From: Burkholderiaceae bacterium | GTDB taxonomy: Bacteria; Pseudomonadota; Gammaproteobacteria; Burkholderiales; Burkholderiaceae_C | NCBI GenBank assembly: GCA_024235855.1 | Contig: JACKLN010000005.1 | Span: 279,812 to 343,811 of the forward strand | DNA: 64,000 bases | Direction of reading: 5' to 3' | Shown here: positions 24,695-33,096 of the stretch, piece by piece | Layout: every line of letters begins with the position of its first letter | Position numbering within the stretch: the first letter of the stretch is position 1 | Made by a program: the position numbers and the translations under genes | Notes under the pieces: model-generated | What the model was told of the DNA's origin: nothing | Seen by the model: the letters and a program-made list of their open reading frames with translations, nothing else | Database searches by the model: none

Positions 24695-25599
24695 GCCGGC
24701 ATCGCCCACAGGCCGATGGCCGCCAGCACCGGCGTGGCCAGCGCGAGCGCCACGTTGCGGCCCATGGTCGGCAGCAGTGCGGGCATGTCGTCGGCGTGGC
24801 GACGAGCGCCACGCGCCACGGCCGCCGCCAGCGGAGCGGTCACCAGGCACAGCAGCGCACCCGCCGGCAGCACGCCGGCCAGCACACCGGCCACCGGTGC
24901 GGCATAGGCGACCACGAACAGGCCGGCCAGCAGGCGCGCGGCAAAGGGTCGACCATGCACCATCGGCAGGTGGCGGCGACCCACGGTGCGGTCGGCGTCG
25001 ACGTCCGGGAACTGGTTGAGCAGCAGCAGCCCACTGGCCAGCGCCATCGGCATCAGCGACACGACCAGCACGCCGGCGTTCGCCTGGCCGTTCAACGCCA
25101 CCACGGTGCCGGCCGTCATCAGCGGCCCGAAGCCCAGGCCCGGCGCCAGCAGGCACAGCCACGGGCGGTGGGTGATCCAGGGCGTGTAGCCGACCACCAG
25201 CGCCAGACCCACCACGCCATAGGGCAGCAGCCCCGGGCTGCGCTGCAGCAGCCACAGGCCGATGCCGCCACACAGCGCCAACAGCAGCACGCCCAGCGCG
25301 AGCACGCCGGCGGCCGCCTGCGGCTGCGCCGGCAGAGCACCGCTGCCGCCGGAGAATGGCGTGCGCGAGGTGCGCAGGTCCAGGCCGCTGCGGAAGTCGT
25401 GCCATTCGTTGAGCAGGTTCACCGCGGCATGGGCCGCCAGCGCGCCGATGACGACCAGGCCCAGCACGAGGGCATCGCGCGGCGGCGATGCCACTGCCGC
25501 ACCGAGTGCCACGCAGACCGCGGCCAGCAGCAGAAAGGGCAGGCGCATGGCGCCGAGCAACGGAGGCATCGGCGCGATGGTAGTGGCGCCGCCGACCAT
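24691..25599 (-). CDS. UbiA-family prenyltransferase (MenA-like)
   Basis: About 302 residues from the first possible start; ATG 25569 or 25548 would give a shorter N-terminus, and none has a clear Shine-Dalgarno. It is an integral membrane protein with eight or nine hydrophobic segments. The first Asp-rich motif is NLLNEWHDFRSGLD (about 63-76) and the second is FPDVDADRTVGRRHLP (about 196-211), the two prenyl-diphosphate/Mg sites of UbiA enzymes such as 1,4-dihydroxy-2-naphthoate polyprenyltransferase. No other menaquinone genes are near, so the aromatic acceptor is uncertain. It is downstream of urtE (16 bp) and coupled to a nucleotidyltransferase gene. Confidence 0.8.
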   Translation of the reverse strand: MVGGATTIAPMPPLLGAMRLPFLLLAAVCVALGAAVASPPRDALVLGLVVIGALAAHAAVNLLNEWHDFRSGLDLRTSRTPFSGGSGALPAQPQAAAGVLALGVLLLALCGGIGLWLLQRSPGLLPYGVVGLALVVGYTPWITHRPWLCLLAPGLGFGPLMTAGTVVALNGQANAGVLVVSLMPMALASGLLLLNQFPDVDADRTVGRRHLPMVHGRPFAARLLAGLFVVAYAAPVAGVLAGVLPAGALLCLVTAPLAAAVARGARRHADDMPALLPTMGRNVALALATPVLAAIGLWAMPA

Positions 25600-25615
25600 G
25601 GGCGGGCCAAAGCGC

Positions 25616-26341
25616 TCAGATCGCCATCCGGTCCTTGACGCCGTCGGCCGCCATGTCGGCCCCGCGCCCGCGCATCACGATCTCGCCGCGCTCCATCACC
25701 AGGTACTGGTCGGCGAGTTCCTCGGCGAAGTCGTAGTACTGCTCCACCAGCACCACCGCCAGCGGCTGGCCGTTCATGCCCTGGTCGGCCAGCCTGCGCA
25801 GCGTGCGGCCGATGTCCTTGATGATGCTGGGCTGGATGCCCTCGGTGGGCTCGTCCAGGATCAGCAGCTTCGGCCCCGGCGCCAGCGCGCGCGCGATGGC
25901 CAGCTGCTGCTGCTGGCCGCCGGAGAGGTCGCCGCCGCGCCTGTGCAGCATCTGCCTGAGCACCGGAAACAGTTCGTACAGCACCTCGGGCACCCGTGCC
26001 GAACCCGGCCGGGTGGCCAGGCCCATGCGCAGGTTCTCCTCCACCGTCAGCCGGTTGAAGATTTCGCGGCCCTGCGGCACGTAGCCGATGCCGCGCTTCA
26101 CGCGCTCGTACGACGGTGCGGCGGTGATGGCCTGGCCGTCGAAGGTGATGCTGCCGCTCCTGACCGGCACCACACCCATCAGGCTCTTGAGCAGCGAGGT
26201 CTTGCCCACGCCATTGCGCCCGAGCACCACGGTGATCTCGCCGGCACGGGCTTCGAACGACAGGCCGCGCAGGATGTGGCTGCCGCCGTAGAACTGGTTC
26301 AGGCCCTCGACCTGCAGCAGTGCGGGGGTGTCAGCGGCCAA
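25616..26341 (-). CDS. urtE: Urea ABC transporter ATPase UrtE
   Basis: 241-residue branched-chain-amino-acid-type ABC ATPase. Walker A GRNGVGKTS (about 39-47), Q-loop YVPQGREIF, signature LSGGQQQQ (about 138-145), Walker B KLLILDEPTEG (about 157-167). The sequence IQPSIIKDIG after Walker B and the AVVLVEQYYDFAEELADQY segment are characteristic of UrtE. It overlaps urtD by 11 bp and is last in the urtABCDE operon, which imports urea at low concentration across the inner membrane. Confidence 0.95.
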   Translation of the reverse strand: MAADTPALLQVEGLNQFYGGSHILRGLSFEARAGEITVVLGRNGVGKTSLLKSLMGVVPVRSGSITFDGQAITAAPSYERVKRGIGYVPQGREIFNRLTVEENLRMGLATRPGSARVPEVLYELFPVLRQMLHRRGGDLSGGQQQQLAIARALAPGPKLLILDEPTEGIQPSIIKDIGRTLRRLADQGMNGQPLAVVLVEQYYDFAEELADQYLVMERGEIVMRGRGADMAADGVKDRMAI

Positions 26342-27182
26342 GGTACACCTCGATCACCTTCTCGTCGGCCTGGACGTCGGCCAGCTTGCCTTCGGCCAGC
26401 ACGCTGCCTTCGTGCAGCACCGTCACGGTCTTGCGGCCTTCGGTGAGCTGCTCGACGAAGTGCATGTCGTGCTCGACGACGACCAGCGAGTGCTGGCCTT
26501 CCAGCGACAGGAACAGCTCGGCCGTGCGTTCGGTCTCCTCGTCGGTCATCCCGGCCACGGGCTCATCGAGCAGCAGCAGCACCGGGTCCTGCATCAGCAG
26601 CATGCCGATCTCCAGCCACTGCTTCTGGCCGTGGCTCAGCAGGCCGGCGGTGCGCGTGCCCTGGTCCTTCAGGTGGATCAGGGCCAGCACCTCGTCGAGC
26701 CTGTCCCGCTGGGTGCCGGTCAGCTTCGCGAACAGGGCCGCCCGCACGCGGCGGTCGGCCTTCAGCGCCAGCTCCAGGTTCTCGATGACGCTGAGCTGCT
26801 CGTAGACCGTGGGCTTCTGGAACTTGCGGCCGACGCCGATCTGCGCGATCTGCGGCTCCTTGAGTTGCAGCAGGTCAATCGTCGAGCCGAAGGTGACCTT
26901 GCCGGCATCGGGCCTCGTCTTGCCGGTGATCACGTCCATCATCGTCGTCTTGCCGGCGCCGTTCGGGCCGATGATGCAGCGCAGCTCGCCGACGTCGATG
27001 GTCAGGCTCAGGCTGTTCAACGCCTTGAAGCCGTCGAAGCTGACACTGATGTCCTCGACATACAGCGCCACGCCGTGGCGGAAGTCGGGGCCGGCCTGCA
27101 GCACGGCGCCGCTGCGGGCCGGATGCGCGCGCTCCCAGGCCTCCAGGCGCGCCGTGCCCTGCCTCATCAGGTCGGGCGTCAT
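26331..27182 (-). CDS. urtD: Urea ABC transporter ATPase UrtD
   Basis: 283 residues from ATG 27182, which overlaps the urtC stop (ATGA). Walker A GPNGAGKTT (about 81-89), QLKEPQIAQIGVGRKFQKP (about 116-134), signature LLSHGQKQW and Walker B PVLLLLDEPVAGMT. The LSHGQ variant of the signature and the C-terminal EKVIEVYLGR are the normal UrtD form. An internal Met (MRQGTARLEAW, residue 6) could also serve as the start. It works with UrtE as the second ATPase of the heteromeric urea importer. Confidence 0.95.
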   Translation of the reverse strand: MTPDLMRQGTARLEAWERAHPARSGAVLQAGPDFRHGVALYVEDISVSFDGFKALNSLSLTIDVGELRCIIGPNGAGKTTMMDVITGKTRPDAGKVTFGSTIDLLQLKEPQIAQIGVGRKFQKPTVYEQLSVIENLELALKADRRVRAALFAKLTGTQRDRLDEVLALIHLKDQGTRTAGLLSHGQKQWLEIGMLLMQDPVLLLLDEPVAGMTDEETERTAELFLSLEGQHSLVVVEHDMHFVEQLTEGRKTVTVLHEGSVLAEGKLADVQADEKVIEVYLGR

Positions 27183-28273
27183 GCGCGCTCCTCCGGCTTG
27201 CGGCCGCGCAGCCTCGCGACCAGGCCCACCAGGCCCTGCGGCAGGAACAGCGTGACCGCGATGAACAGCGCGCCCAGGAAGTACAGCCAGTACTCCGGGA
27301 AGGTCTGCGTGAACCAGCTCTTGGCGCCGTTGACGAAGAAGGCGCCGACGATGGGGCCGATCAGCGTGCCACGGCCGCCCACGGCAGCCCAGATCGCGAT
27401 CTCGATGCTCGCCGCCGGCGTCATCTCGCTGGGGTTGATGATGCCCACCTGCGGCACGTACAGCGCGCCGGCGATGGCGCACATCACGGCGCTGAGCGTC
27501 CAGATGCTGAGCTTGTAGGCCACCGGGTCGTAGCCGGTGAACATGACGCGGCTCTCGGCGTCGCGGATGGCCTGCAGCACGCGGCCGTAACGGCTGGTGA
27601 CGATGGCGCGCGCCATCACGAAGAAGCCGATCAGCACCACCGCCGTGAGCACGGCCAGGAACACGCGCATCTCGCCGGTGGCGATGGGCACGCCCAGGAT
27701 GCGCTTGAAGTCGGTGAAGCCGTTGTTGCCGCCGAAGCCGGTCTCGTTGCGGAAGAACAGCAGCATCGCGGCATAGGTGAGCGCCTGCGTGATGATGGAG
27801 AAGTACACGCCCTTGATGCGCGAGCGGAAGGCGAACCAGCCGAACACGAAGGCCAGCAGGCCAGGCACCGCCACCACCAGGATCATCTGCAGGATGAAGC
27901 TGTCGCTCCAGGCCCAGTGCCAGGGCAGTTCCTTCCAGTTCAGGAAGACCATGAAGTCGGGCAGTTCGCTCTTGTACTGGCCGTCGGTGCCGATCTGGCG
28001 CATCAGGTACATGCCCATGCCGTAGCCGCCGAGCGCGAAGAACAGCCCGTGGCCCAGGCTCAGGATGCCGGTGTAGCCCCAGATCAGGTCCATCGCCAGC
28101 GCCGCGATGGCGTAGCACAGGATCTTGCCGATCAGGCTGACCATGGCGTCGGACAGGTGCAGCGCGCTGTCCGGGGGCACCATCAGGTTCAGCACCGGCA
28201 TGCCGATGACCACCGCGAGCAGTGCGGCGAGCACGGCGGTCCAGCCTTGGGGGGAAAGCAGGCGGGTGTTCAT
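27179..28273 (-). CDS. urtC: Urea ABC transporter permease UrtC
   Basis: 364-residue inner-membrane permease of the LivM type with about ten hydrophobic segments. IWGYTGILSLGHGLFFALGGYGMGMYL-type sequence (about residues 63-90, pore helices) and the NNGFTDFKRI and AIRDAESRVMFTGYDPVAYKLS segments identify UrtC. The Ala-Ala loop (VGGRGTLIGPIVGA) contacting the ATPases is present near 292-305. ATG 28273 has no Shine-Dalgarno (bases before it are mainly C), and a 490-bp gap with a palindromic repeat separates it from urtB, so its translation or transcription may be set separately from urtAB. Confidence 0.94.
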   Translation of the reverse strand: MNTRLLSPQGWTAVLAALLAVVIGMPVLNLMVPPDSALHLSDAMVSLIGKILCYAIAALAMDLIWGYTGILSLGHGLFFALGGYGMGMYLMRQIGTDGQYKSELPDFMVFLNWKELPWHWAWSDSFILQMILVVAVPGLLAFVFGWFAFRSRIKGVYFSIITQALTYAAMLLFFRNETGFGGNNGFTDFKRILGVPIATGEMRVFLAVLTAVVLIGFFVMARAIVTSRYGRVLQAIRDAESRVMFTGYDPVAYKLSIWTLSAVMCAIAGALYVPQVGIINPSEMTPAASIEIAIWAAVGGRGTLIGPIVGAFFVNGAKSWFTQTFPEYWLYFLGALFIAVTLFLPQGLVGLVARLRGRKPEERA

Positions 28274-28353
28274 CGGGGGGCTGCTGTCGACCCGTCGCGG
28301 GCGTTCGGTTGTCCATCAACGCCGCCGTTCAGCGTGGACGGGGGTCCGGGCAG

Positions 28354-28666
28354 GCGTTCTCCGGCCCACGCTCGCGGGGCGCTGCCCGCTGTGTGCCACC
28401 GACGAGGCATCAACACCGGCGTCGGTGTGTCGCCGACGAGGCGACCGCGAATGGGGCCTGCGCCCGCCCACCCGAACCCCCGTCCCTCTTCGGCGCCGAG
28501 GCGGCTGGCCCGATGGACAGCGAGCGGGCGTCGCAGGGTGGCGGTGGCGCCTGCGGGCGCAGGACCCATTCGCGGTCGCCTGGACGTTGATTCACCACAG
28601 GCGGTGTTGAAGCCTCGGCCGCGGATGAACCATGGCAGCGCCCCGCGAGCGTGGGCCGGAGAACGC
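28354..28666. repeat. Large imperfect palindrome between urtB and urtC
   Basis: The 490-bp gap 28274-28763 contains no gene but a long inverted repeat. Outer arms of 33 bp (28354-28386 and 28634-28666) are exact reverse complements. Inner arms of 28 bp (28440-28467 and 28553-28580) differ by one base. The stretches between them also match partly. The central loop (28468-28552) is 85 nt. Two copies of an approximately 114-bp sequence in opposite orientation would explain it. It looks like a dispersed, non-coding repeat that entered the urt operon; as RNA it would fold into a very stable hairpin. Confidence 0.85.
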
Positions 28667-28763
28667 GGGCGACGCCGCCGCCCTGCTGCAGCGGCGGTGG
28701 AGCGCGAGGACCACGAGCGCTCGAACATGAAGGACCGCAACGGGTCGATAGCCGGCATGGCGT

Positions 28764-30356
28764 TCATGCTTCCGCACTCCGCCCCTTGACCGCGAAGATC
28801 CCCTGCGGCCGCTTCTGGATGAAGCCGATGATGAACACCAGCACCATGATCTTGGCCAGCACGGCACCCTGCCAGCCTTCGAGCAGCTTGTTCAGCAGGC
28901 CCAGGCCCAGGCCGGCGTAGACGGTGCCGGCCAGCTGGCCCACGCCACCCAGCACCACCACCATGAAGCTGTCGACGATGTAGCCCTGGCCGAGGTCGGG
29001 GCCCACGTTCCCCACCTGGCTGAGCGCGCAGCCGGCCAGCCCGGCAATGCCCGCGCCCAGCGCGAAGGCGTAGGTGTCCACGCGCGCCGTGTGCACGCCC
29101 ACGCAGGCGGCCATGCGGCGGTTCTGCGTCACGCCGCGCACGAACAGGCCCAGGCGGGTGCGGGCGATCAGCAGCGCCATGCCGGCCAGCACCAGCGCCG
29201 CGAAGACGCCGATGGCAATGCGGTTGTAGGGCAGGATCAGGTTGGGCAGCACCTGCCAGCCGCCCGAGAGCCACGACGGGTTCTCCACCGCCACGTTCTG
29301 CGCGCCGAAGATCGAACGCACCGCCTGCATCAGGATCAGGCTGATGCCCCAGGTGGCCAGCAGCGTTTCCAGCGGGCGGCCGTAGAGCCAGCGGATCACG
29401 CCGCGCTCCAGCACCGCACCGACGGCGGCGCTGGCCAGGAAGGCCACGGGGATCGCGGCCAGCACATAGAAATCGAACAGCTCGGGCAGGAAGCTGCGGA
29501 ACAGGTTCTGCACCACGTAGGTGGCGTAGGCGCCGATCATGATCAGCTCGCCGTGCGCCATGTTGATGACGCCCATCAGCCCGTAGGTGACGGCCAGGCC
29601 CAAGGCCGCCAGCATCAGGATCGAGCCCAGGCTCAGGCCGGTGAACATCACGCCCAGACGCTCGCCCCAGGCCAGGCGGCCGCGCACGGCCTTCAGCGCC
29701 GCGTCAAGCGCGCTGCGCACCTCGGGGTCGGTCTCGCCGCCATCGGCCAGCCGTTCCTGCAGCAGGCTGGCCACCGCCGGCTGGCCGCTGGCCGCCAGCG
29801 TGGCCGCCGCCTGCAGGCGCAGGGCCTGATCGTCGGACGAGATCTGGATCGTGGCCTGCAGGCGGGTCAGCTTCTCCTGCAGGTCGGCGTCGGACTCCCT
29901 GGCCAGTGCGCGCTCGACCAGCGGCAACTGGTCCTCGTCCAGCGAGGCACGCAGCAGGTCGTCCACCGCGGCGCGCCGCTGCGCCACGTCCGGCGACGCC
30001 AGGTTGAGACCGGACAACGCCGCCTGCAGCGCACCGCGCAGGCGGTTGTTGAGCATCGGCTCCTCGGCCGCTTCGGGCAGCGTGGCCGCGGCGCCGGTGA
30101 CCGCATCGGTCACCGCATCACCCTGCACGCGGTACACGCGCTGCTCGTCGAAACGGATCTCCTCGTCGAGCAGCGCCTGCACGAAGGCCGCGAGCGCCGG
30201 GTCCCCGGCCGCTGCCGCGGCGTTGAGCGCGGCGATGCGCTCGTCGCTGTCGCCCTGCACGATCGCCAGCGCTTCCGGCTGGGTCAGGGCCGCAACGCGG
30301 CCGGCCACCAGGGCCAGCAGCGCAGCGATCAGCAGGGTCGACAGCCTCCTCAGCAC
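28764..30356 (-). CDS. urtB: Urea ABC transporter permease UrtB
   Basis: 530 residues from GTG 30356, 15 bp after the urtA stop. As is usual for UrtB, a signal sequence and a periplasmic helical N-domain (about 25-230, Ala-rich repeats) precede a LivH-type permease domain with about eight membrane segments (232-520). GLAVTYGLMGVINMAHGE (about 261-278) is the conserved pore motif, and LGGVGQLAGTVYAGLGLG (about 479-496) the ATPase-contact loop. An AGGAGG sequence lies inside codons 3-4 with no start codon at good spacing after it. A 490-bp repeat-containing gap follows before urtC. Confidence 0.93.
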   Translation of the reverse strand: MLRRLSTLLIAALLALVAGRVAALTQPEALAIVQGDSDERIAALNAAAAAGDPALAAFVQALLDEEIRFDEQRVYRVQGDAVTDAVTGAAATLPEAAEEPMLNNRLRGALQAALSGLNLASPDVAQRRAAVDDLLRASLDEDQLPLVERALARESDADLQEKLTRLQATIQISSDDQALRLQAAATLAASGQPAVASLLQERLADGGETDPEVRSALDAALKAVRGRLAWGERLGVMFTGLSLGSILMLAALGLAVTYGLMGVINMAHGELIMIGAYATYVVQNLFRSFLPELFDFYVLAAIPVAFLASAAVGAVLERGVIRWLYGRPLETLLATWGISLILMQAVRSIFGAQNVAVENPSWLSGGWQVLPNLILPYNRIAIGVFAALVLAGMALLIARTRLGLFVRGVTQNRRMAACVGVHTARVDTYAFALGAGIAGLAGCALSQVGNVGPDLGQGYIVDSFMVVVLGGVGQLAGTVYAGLGLGLLNKLLEGWQGAVLAKIMVLVFIIGFIQKRPQGIFAVKGRSAEA

Positions 30357-30371
30357 GATGGGCAGCCAGGC

Positions 30372-31637
30372 TTACTTCTTGGCCGGCTCGTTGACCTTGC
30401 CCTTGTTCTCGGGGATGTAGTCGCTCCAGGGGTCGGCCACCACCGGACCCTTGGTCTTCCACACCACGTTGAACTGGCCGTCGGCCTTGACCTCGCCGAT
30501 GAACACCGGCTTGTGCAGGTGGTGGTTCTTCGCATCCATCGTGGACATGAAGCCGCCCGGCGCCGGGAACGTCTGGCCAGCCATCGCGGCGATGACCTTG
30601 TCGGTGTCGGTGCTCTTGGCCTTCTCCACCGCCTGCGCCCACATGTGCATGCCGATGTAGGTGGCCTCCATCGGGTCGTTGGTCAGCGGCTTGTCCTTGT
30701 GGCCCGGAATGTTCTTCGCCTTGGCGTAGTCGCTCCACTTCTTCACGAACGCGGTGTTGGCCGGGCTCTTGATGCTCATGAAGTAGTTCCACGCGGCCAG
30801 GTGGCCCACCAGCGGCTTGGTGTCGACGCCGCGCAATTCCTCCTCACCCACCGAGAAGGCCACCACCGGCACGTCGGTGGCCTTCAGGCCCTGGTTGCCC
30901 AGCTCCTTGTAGAACGGCACGTTGGAGTCGCCGTTGATGGTGGAGACCACCGCGGTCTTCTTGCCTTCGGCCGCGAACTTCTTGATGTTGGCGATGATGG
31001 ACTGGTAGTCCGAGTGGCCGAAGGGGGTGTACTCCTCCATGATGTCCGACTCGGGGATGCCCTTGGCCTTCAGGAAGGCGCGCAGGATCTTGTTCGTCGT
31101 GCGCGGGTAGACGTAGTCGGTGCCCAGCAGCACGAAACGCTTGGCGCTGCCGCCGTCCTTGCTCATCAGGTATTCCACGGCGGGAATGGCCTGCTGGTTG
31201 GGCGCGGCGCCGGTGTAGAAGACGTTCTTGCTGAGCTCCTCGCCCTCGTACTGCACCGGGTAGAACAGCAGCGAGTTCAGTTCCTCGAACACCGGCAGCA
31301 CGCTCTTGCGGCTGACGCTGGTCCAGCAGCCGAAGACCACGGCCACCTTGTCCTGGCTGATCAGCTGGCGCGCCTTCTCGGCGAACAGCGGCCAGTTCGA
31401 CGCCGGGTCCACCACCACGGGCTCGAGCTTCTTGCCCATCACGCCGCCCTTGGCGTTGATCTCGTCGATCGTCATCAGGGCCACGTCCTTGAGCACGGTC
31501 TCGGAGATGGCCATCGTGCCCGACAGCGAATGCAGGATGCCGACCTTGATGGTGTCGGCGGCCTGGGCCAGGCTGGTGAATCCGAGGGCGCAGGCGGCAG
31601 CGGCCAGCGCGGTGATCGAACGGCGAGAGAGGTTCAT
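30372..31637 (-). CDS. urtA: Urea ABC transporter substrate-binding protein UrtA
   Basis: 421 residues from ATG 31637, chosen for its GGAG site and a standard signal peptide (RRSITALAAAACALGFTSLAQA). The periplasmic receptor of the urea importer. The mature start DTIKVGILHSLSGTMAISE, then GCWTSVSRKSVLPVFEE, YPVQYEGEE and LLGTDYVYPRTTNKI, matches UrtA rather than leucine-binding proteins. The urtABCDE order and the divergent 404-bp upstream region suggest that nitrogen control acts at the urtA promoter. The nearest divergent gene encodes a D-cysteine desulfhydrase. Confidence 0.96.
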   Translation of the reverse strand: MNLSRRSITALAAAACALGFTSLAQAADTIKVGILHSLSGTMAISETVLKDVALMTIDEINAKGGVMGKKLEPVVVDPASNWPLFAEKARQLISQDKVAVVFGCWTSVSRKSVLPVFEELNSLLFYPVQYEGEELSKNVFYTGAAPNQQAIPAVEYLMSKDGGSAKRFVLLGTDYVYPRTTNKILRAFLKAKGIPESDIMEEYTPFGHSDYQSIIANIKKFAAEGKKTAVVSTINGDSNVPFYKELGNQGLKATDVPVVAFSVGEEELRGVDTKPLVGHLAAWNYFMSIKSPANTAFVKKWSDYAKAKNIPGHKDKPLTNDPMEATYIGMHMWAQAVEKAKSTDTDKVIAAMAGQTFPAPGGFMSTMDAKNHHLHKPVFIGEVKADGQFNVVWKTKGPVVADPWSDYIPENKGKVNEPAKK

Positions 31638-32041
31638 GGCAGTTGGCTCCGTGGGGTGGGGTCGTGGATGAATGACCCGCAGTCTGGCGACGAAGCTCTT
31701 GCGCACCTATACGCAAGGTGGCGTAGAGGGCGAAGCGGGGACGCGGGTCCGTCCCTGCGGACGGACTCGCGCCCGGCGAAGCCGGCCGGGCCTGCAAACC
31801 CGGCCGTGGGACGAAGCCCTGCCATGGAGGCCGCCTGGCCGGACGGCCCCGTCACCCGTCGACGCACCCCGCCGCACGACAACGGTGCAGGGTGTGCACC
31901 GCAGCGTGGCCAGCGCGGCGCCGCCGGCACGCCTTGCTCCGGTGCACTATGCGTAAAGCGAAAAATACGGACCGATAAATCGATTGGACCTCGTCGCCCT
32001 GCCGCCGCACCATGTGCCGCAGCACAACCCTGGAGACCGAC
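31638..32041. promoter_or_regulatory. Divergent regulatory region urtA / D-cysteine desulfhydrase gene
   Basis: 404 bp without a gene. Near urtA lies an inverted repeat TTGCG-N8-CGCAA (31699-31716), overlapping CTATACGCAA. A similar CTATGCGTAA occurs near 31948-31957, next to an AT-rich stretch (31955-31985) that is a likely promoter for the rightward gene. In between are two hairpins: GTCCGTCC/GGACGGAC with a CTGC loop (31747-31766) and GGCCGGG/CCCGGCC (31784-31805). I found no convincing sigma-54 or sigma-70 box pair and no riboswitch. Confidence 0.4.
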
Positions 32042-33049
32042 GTGGACCTCGCCCGCTTCCCCCGCATCCGACTCGGGCACCTTCCCACCCCGCTGGAACC
32101 GATGGAGAACCTGTCCAGGGCACTGGGCGGGCCGCGCCTGTGGATCAAGCGGGACGACTGCACCGGCCTGTCCACCGGCGGCAACAAGACGCGCAAGCTC
32201 GAGTTCCTGATGGCCGAGGCGGTGGCCCAGAAGGCCGATGTCGTGATCACCCAGGGCGCCACGCAGTCCAACCATGCGCGGCAGACCGCCGCCGCCGCGG
32301 TGCGCCTGGGCATGCAGTGTCACATCCTGCTGGAGGACCGCACCGGCAGCACCGACCCCAGCTACACCGGCAACGGCAACGTGCTGCTGGACCACCTGCA
32401 CGGCGCCACTGTCGAAACCCGCAAGGGTGGCAGCGACATGCAGGCCGAGATGGAGGCCGTGGCCGCCCAACTCCGCGACCAGGGCAGGCGCCCCTACGTG
32501 ATCCCGGGCGGCGGGTCGAACCCCGTGGGCGCGCTGGGCTACGTGAACTGCGCGCTGGAACTGGTGGCGCAGGCGGCCGACCGCGGCCTGTGCATCGACC
32601 ATCTGGTGCATGCCACCGGCAGCGCCGGCACCCAGGCCGGCCTGGTGGTGGGGCTGCAGGCGCTGAACCACTCGGCCCGGCTGCTGGGCATCGGCGTGCG
32701 CGCGCCGCGTGAGAAGCAGGAGACCATGGTGCACGACCTGGGCCGCCGCACCTGGGACCTGCTGGGCCTGCCGGGCGATCTGCCGCGCGAGGCCGTGGCC
32801 GCCAACTGCGACTACGTCGGCGCCGGCTACGGCGTGCCGACGCCCGGCATGGTCGAGGCGGTGACGCTGCTGGCCCGCACCGAAGGCCTGCTGCTGGACC
32901 CGGTGTATTCCGGCAAGGGCATGGCCGGGCTCATCGACCTCATCCGCAAGGGCCATTTCAAGCCCGAGGAGAACGTCGTCTTCCTGCACACCGGCGGCTC
33001 GGTCGCGCTGTTCGGCTACCCCGCCACCTTCCCGGCCACGGCCGCGTGA
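32042..33049 (+). CDS. D-cysteine desulfhydrase / ACC deaminase-family PLP enzyme
   Basis: 335 residues from GTG 32042, with GGAGA 5 bases upstream; the ATG at 32012 would add ten residues unlike the family. It is a fold-type II PLP enzyme. LWIKRDDCTGLSTGGNKTRK (about 35-54) contains the PLP lysine (NKT). GATQSNHARQTAAAA (about 75-89) holds the substrate loop, and PGGGSNPVGALGY (about 159-171) the phosphate-binding glycines. D-cysteine desulfhydrases make pyruvate, H2S and ammonia; ACC deaminases share the fold. It precedes a TRAP transporter by 47 bp, so its true substrate may be what that transporter brings in. Confidence 0.85.
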   Translation: MDLARFPRIRLGHLPTPLEPMENLSRALGGPRLWIKRDDCTGLSTGGNKTRKLEFLMAEAVAQKADVVITQGATQSNHARQTAAAAVRLGMQCHILLEDRTGSTDPSYTGNGNVLLDHLHGATVETRKGGSDMQAEMEAVAAQLRDQGRRPYVIPGGGSNPVGALGYVNCALELVAQAADRGLCIDHLVHATGSAGTQAGLVVGLQALNHSARLLGIGVRAPREKQETMVHDLGRRTWDLLGLPGDLPREAVAANCDYVGAGYGVPTPGMVEAVTLLARTEGLLLDPVYSGKGMAGLIDLIRKGHFKPEENVVFLHTGGSVALFGYPATFPATAA

Positions 33050-33096
33050 ATCCTCTCCCTCCCCACCTTCCGTTCACCCACTCCGGAGATTCGACG

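Noticed and set aside
28354..28666. CRISPR or integron attachment array
   Set aside because: The copies are inverted, just two, and have no regular spacers; no cas or integrase gene is near.
28270..28763. Possible small proteins in the urtB-urtC gap
   Set aside because: Frames on both strands give similar Arg/Pro/Ala-rich text because the DNA is a palindrome; no ribosome-binding site or family, so it is repeat DNA.
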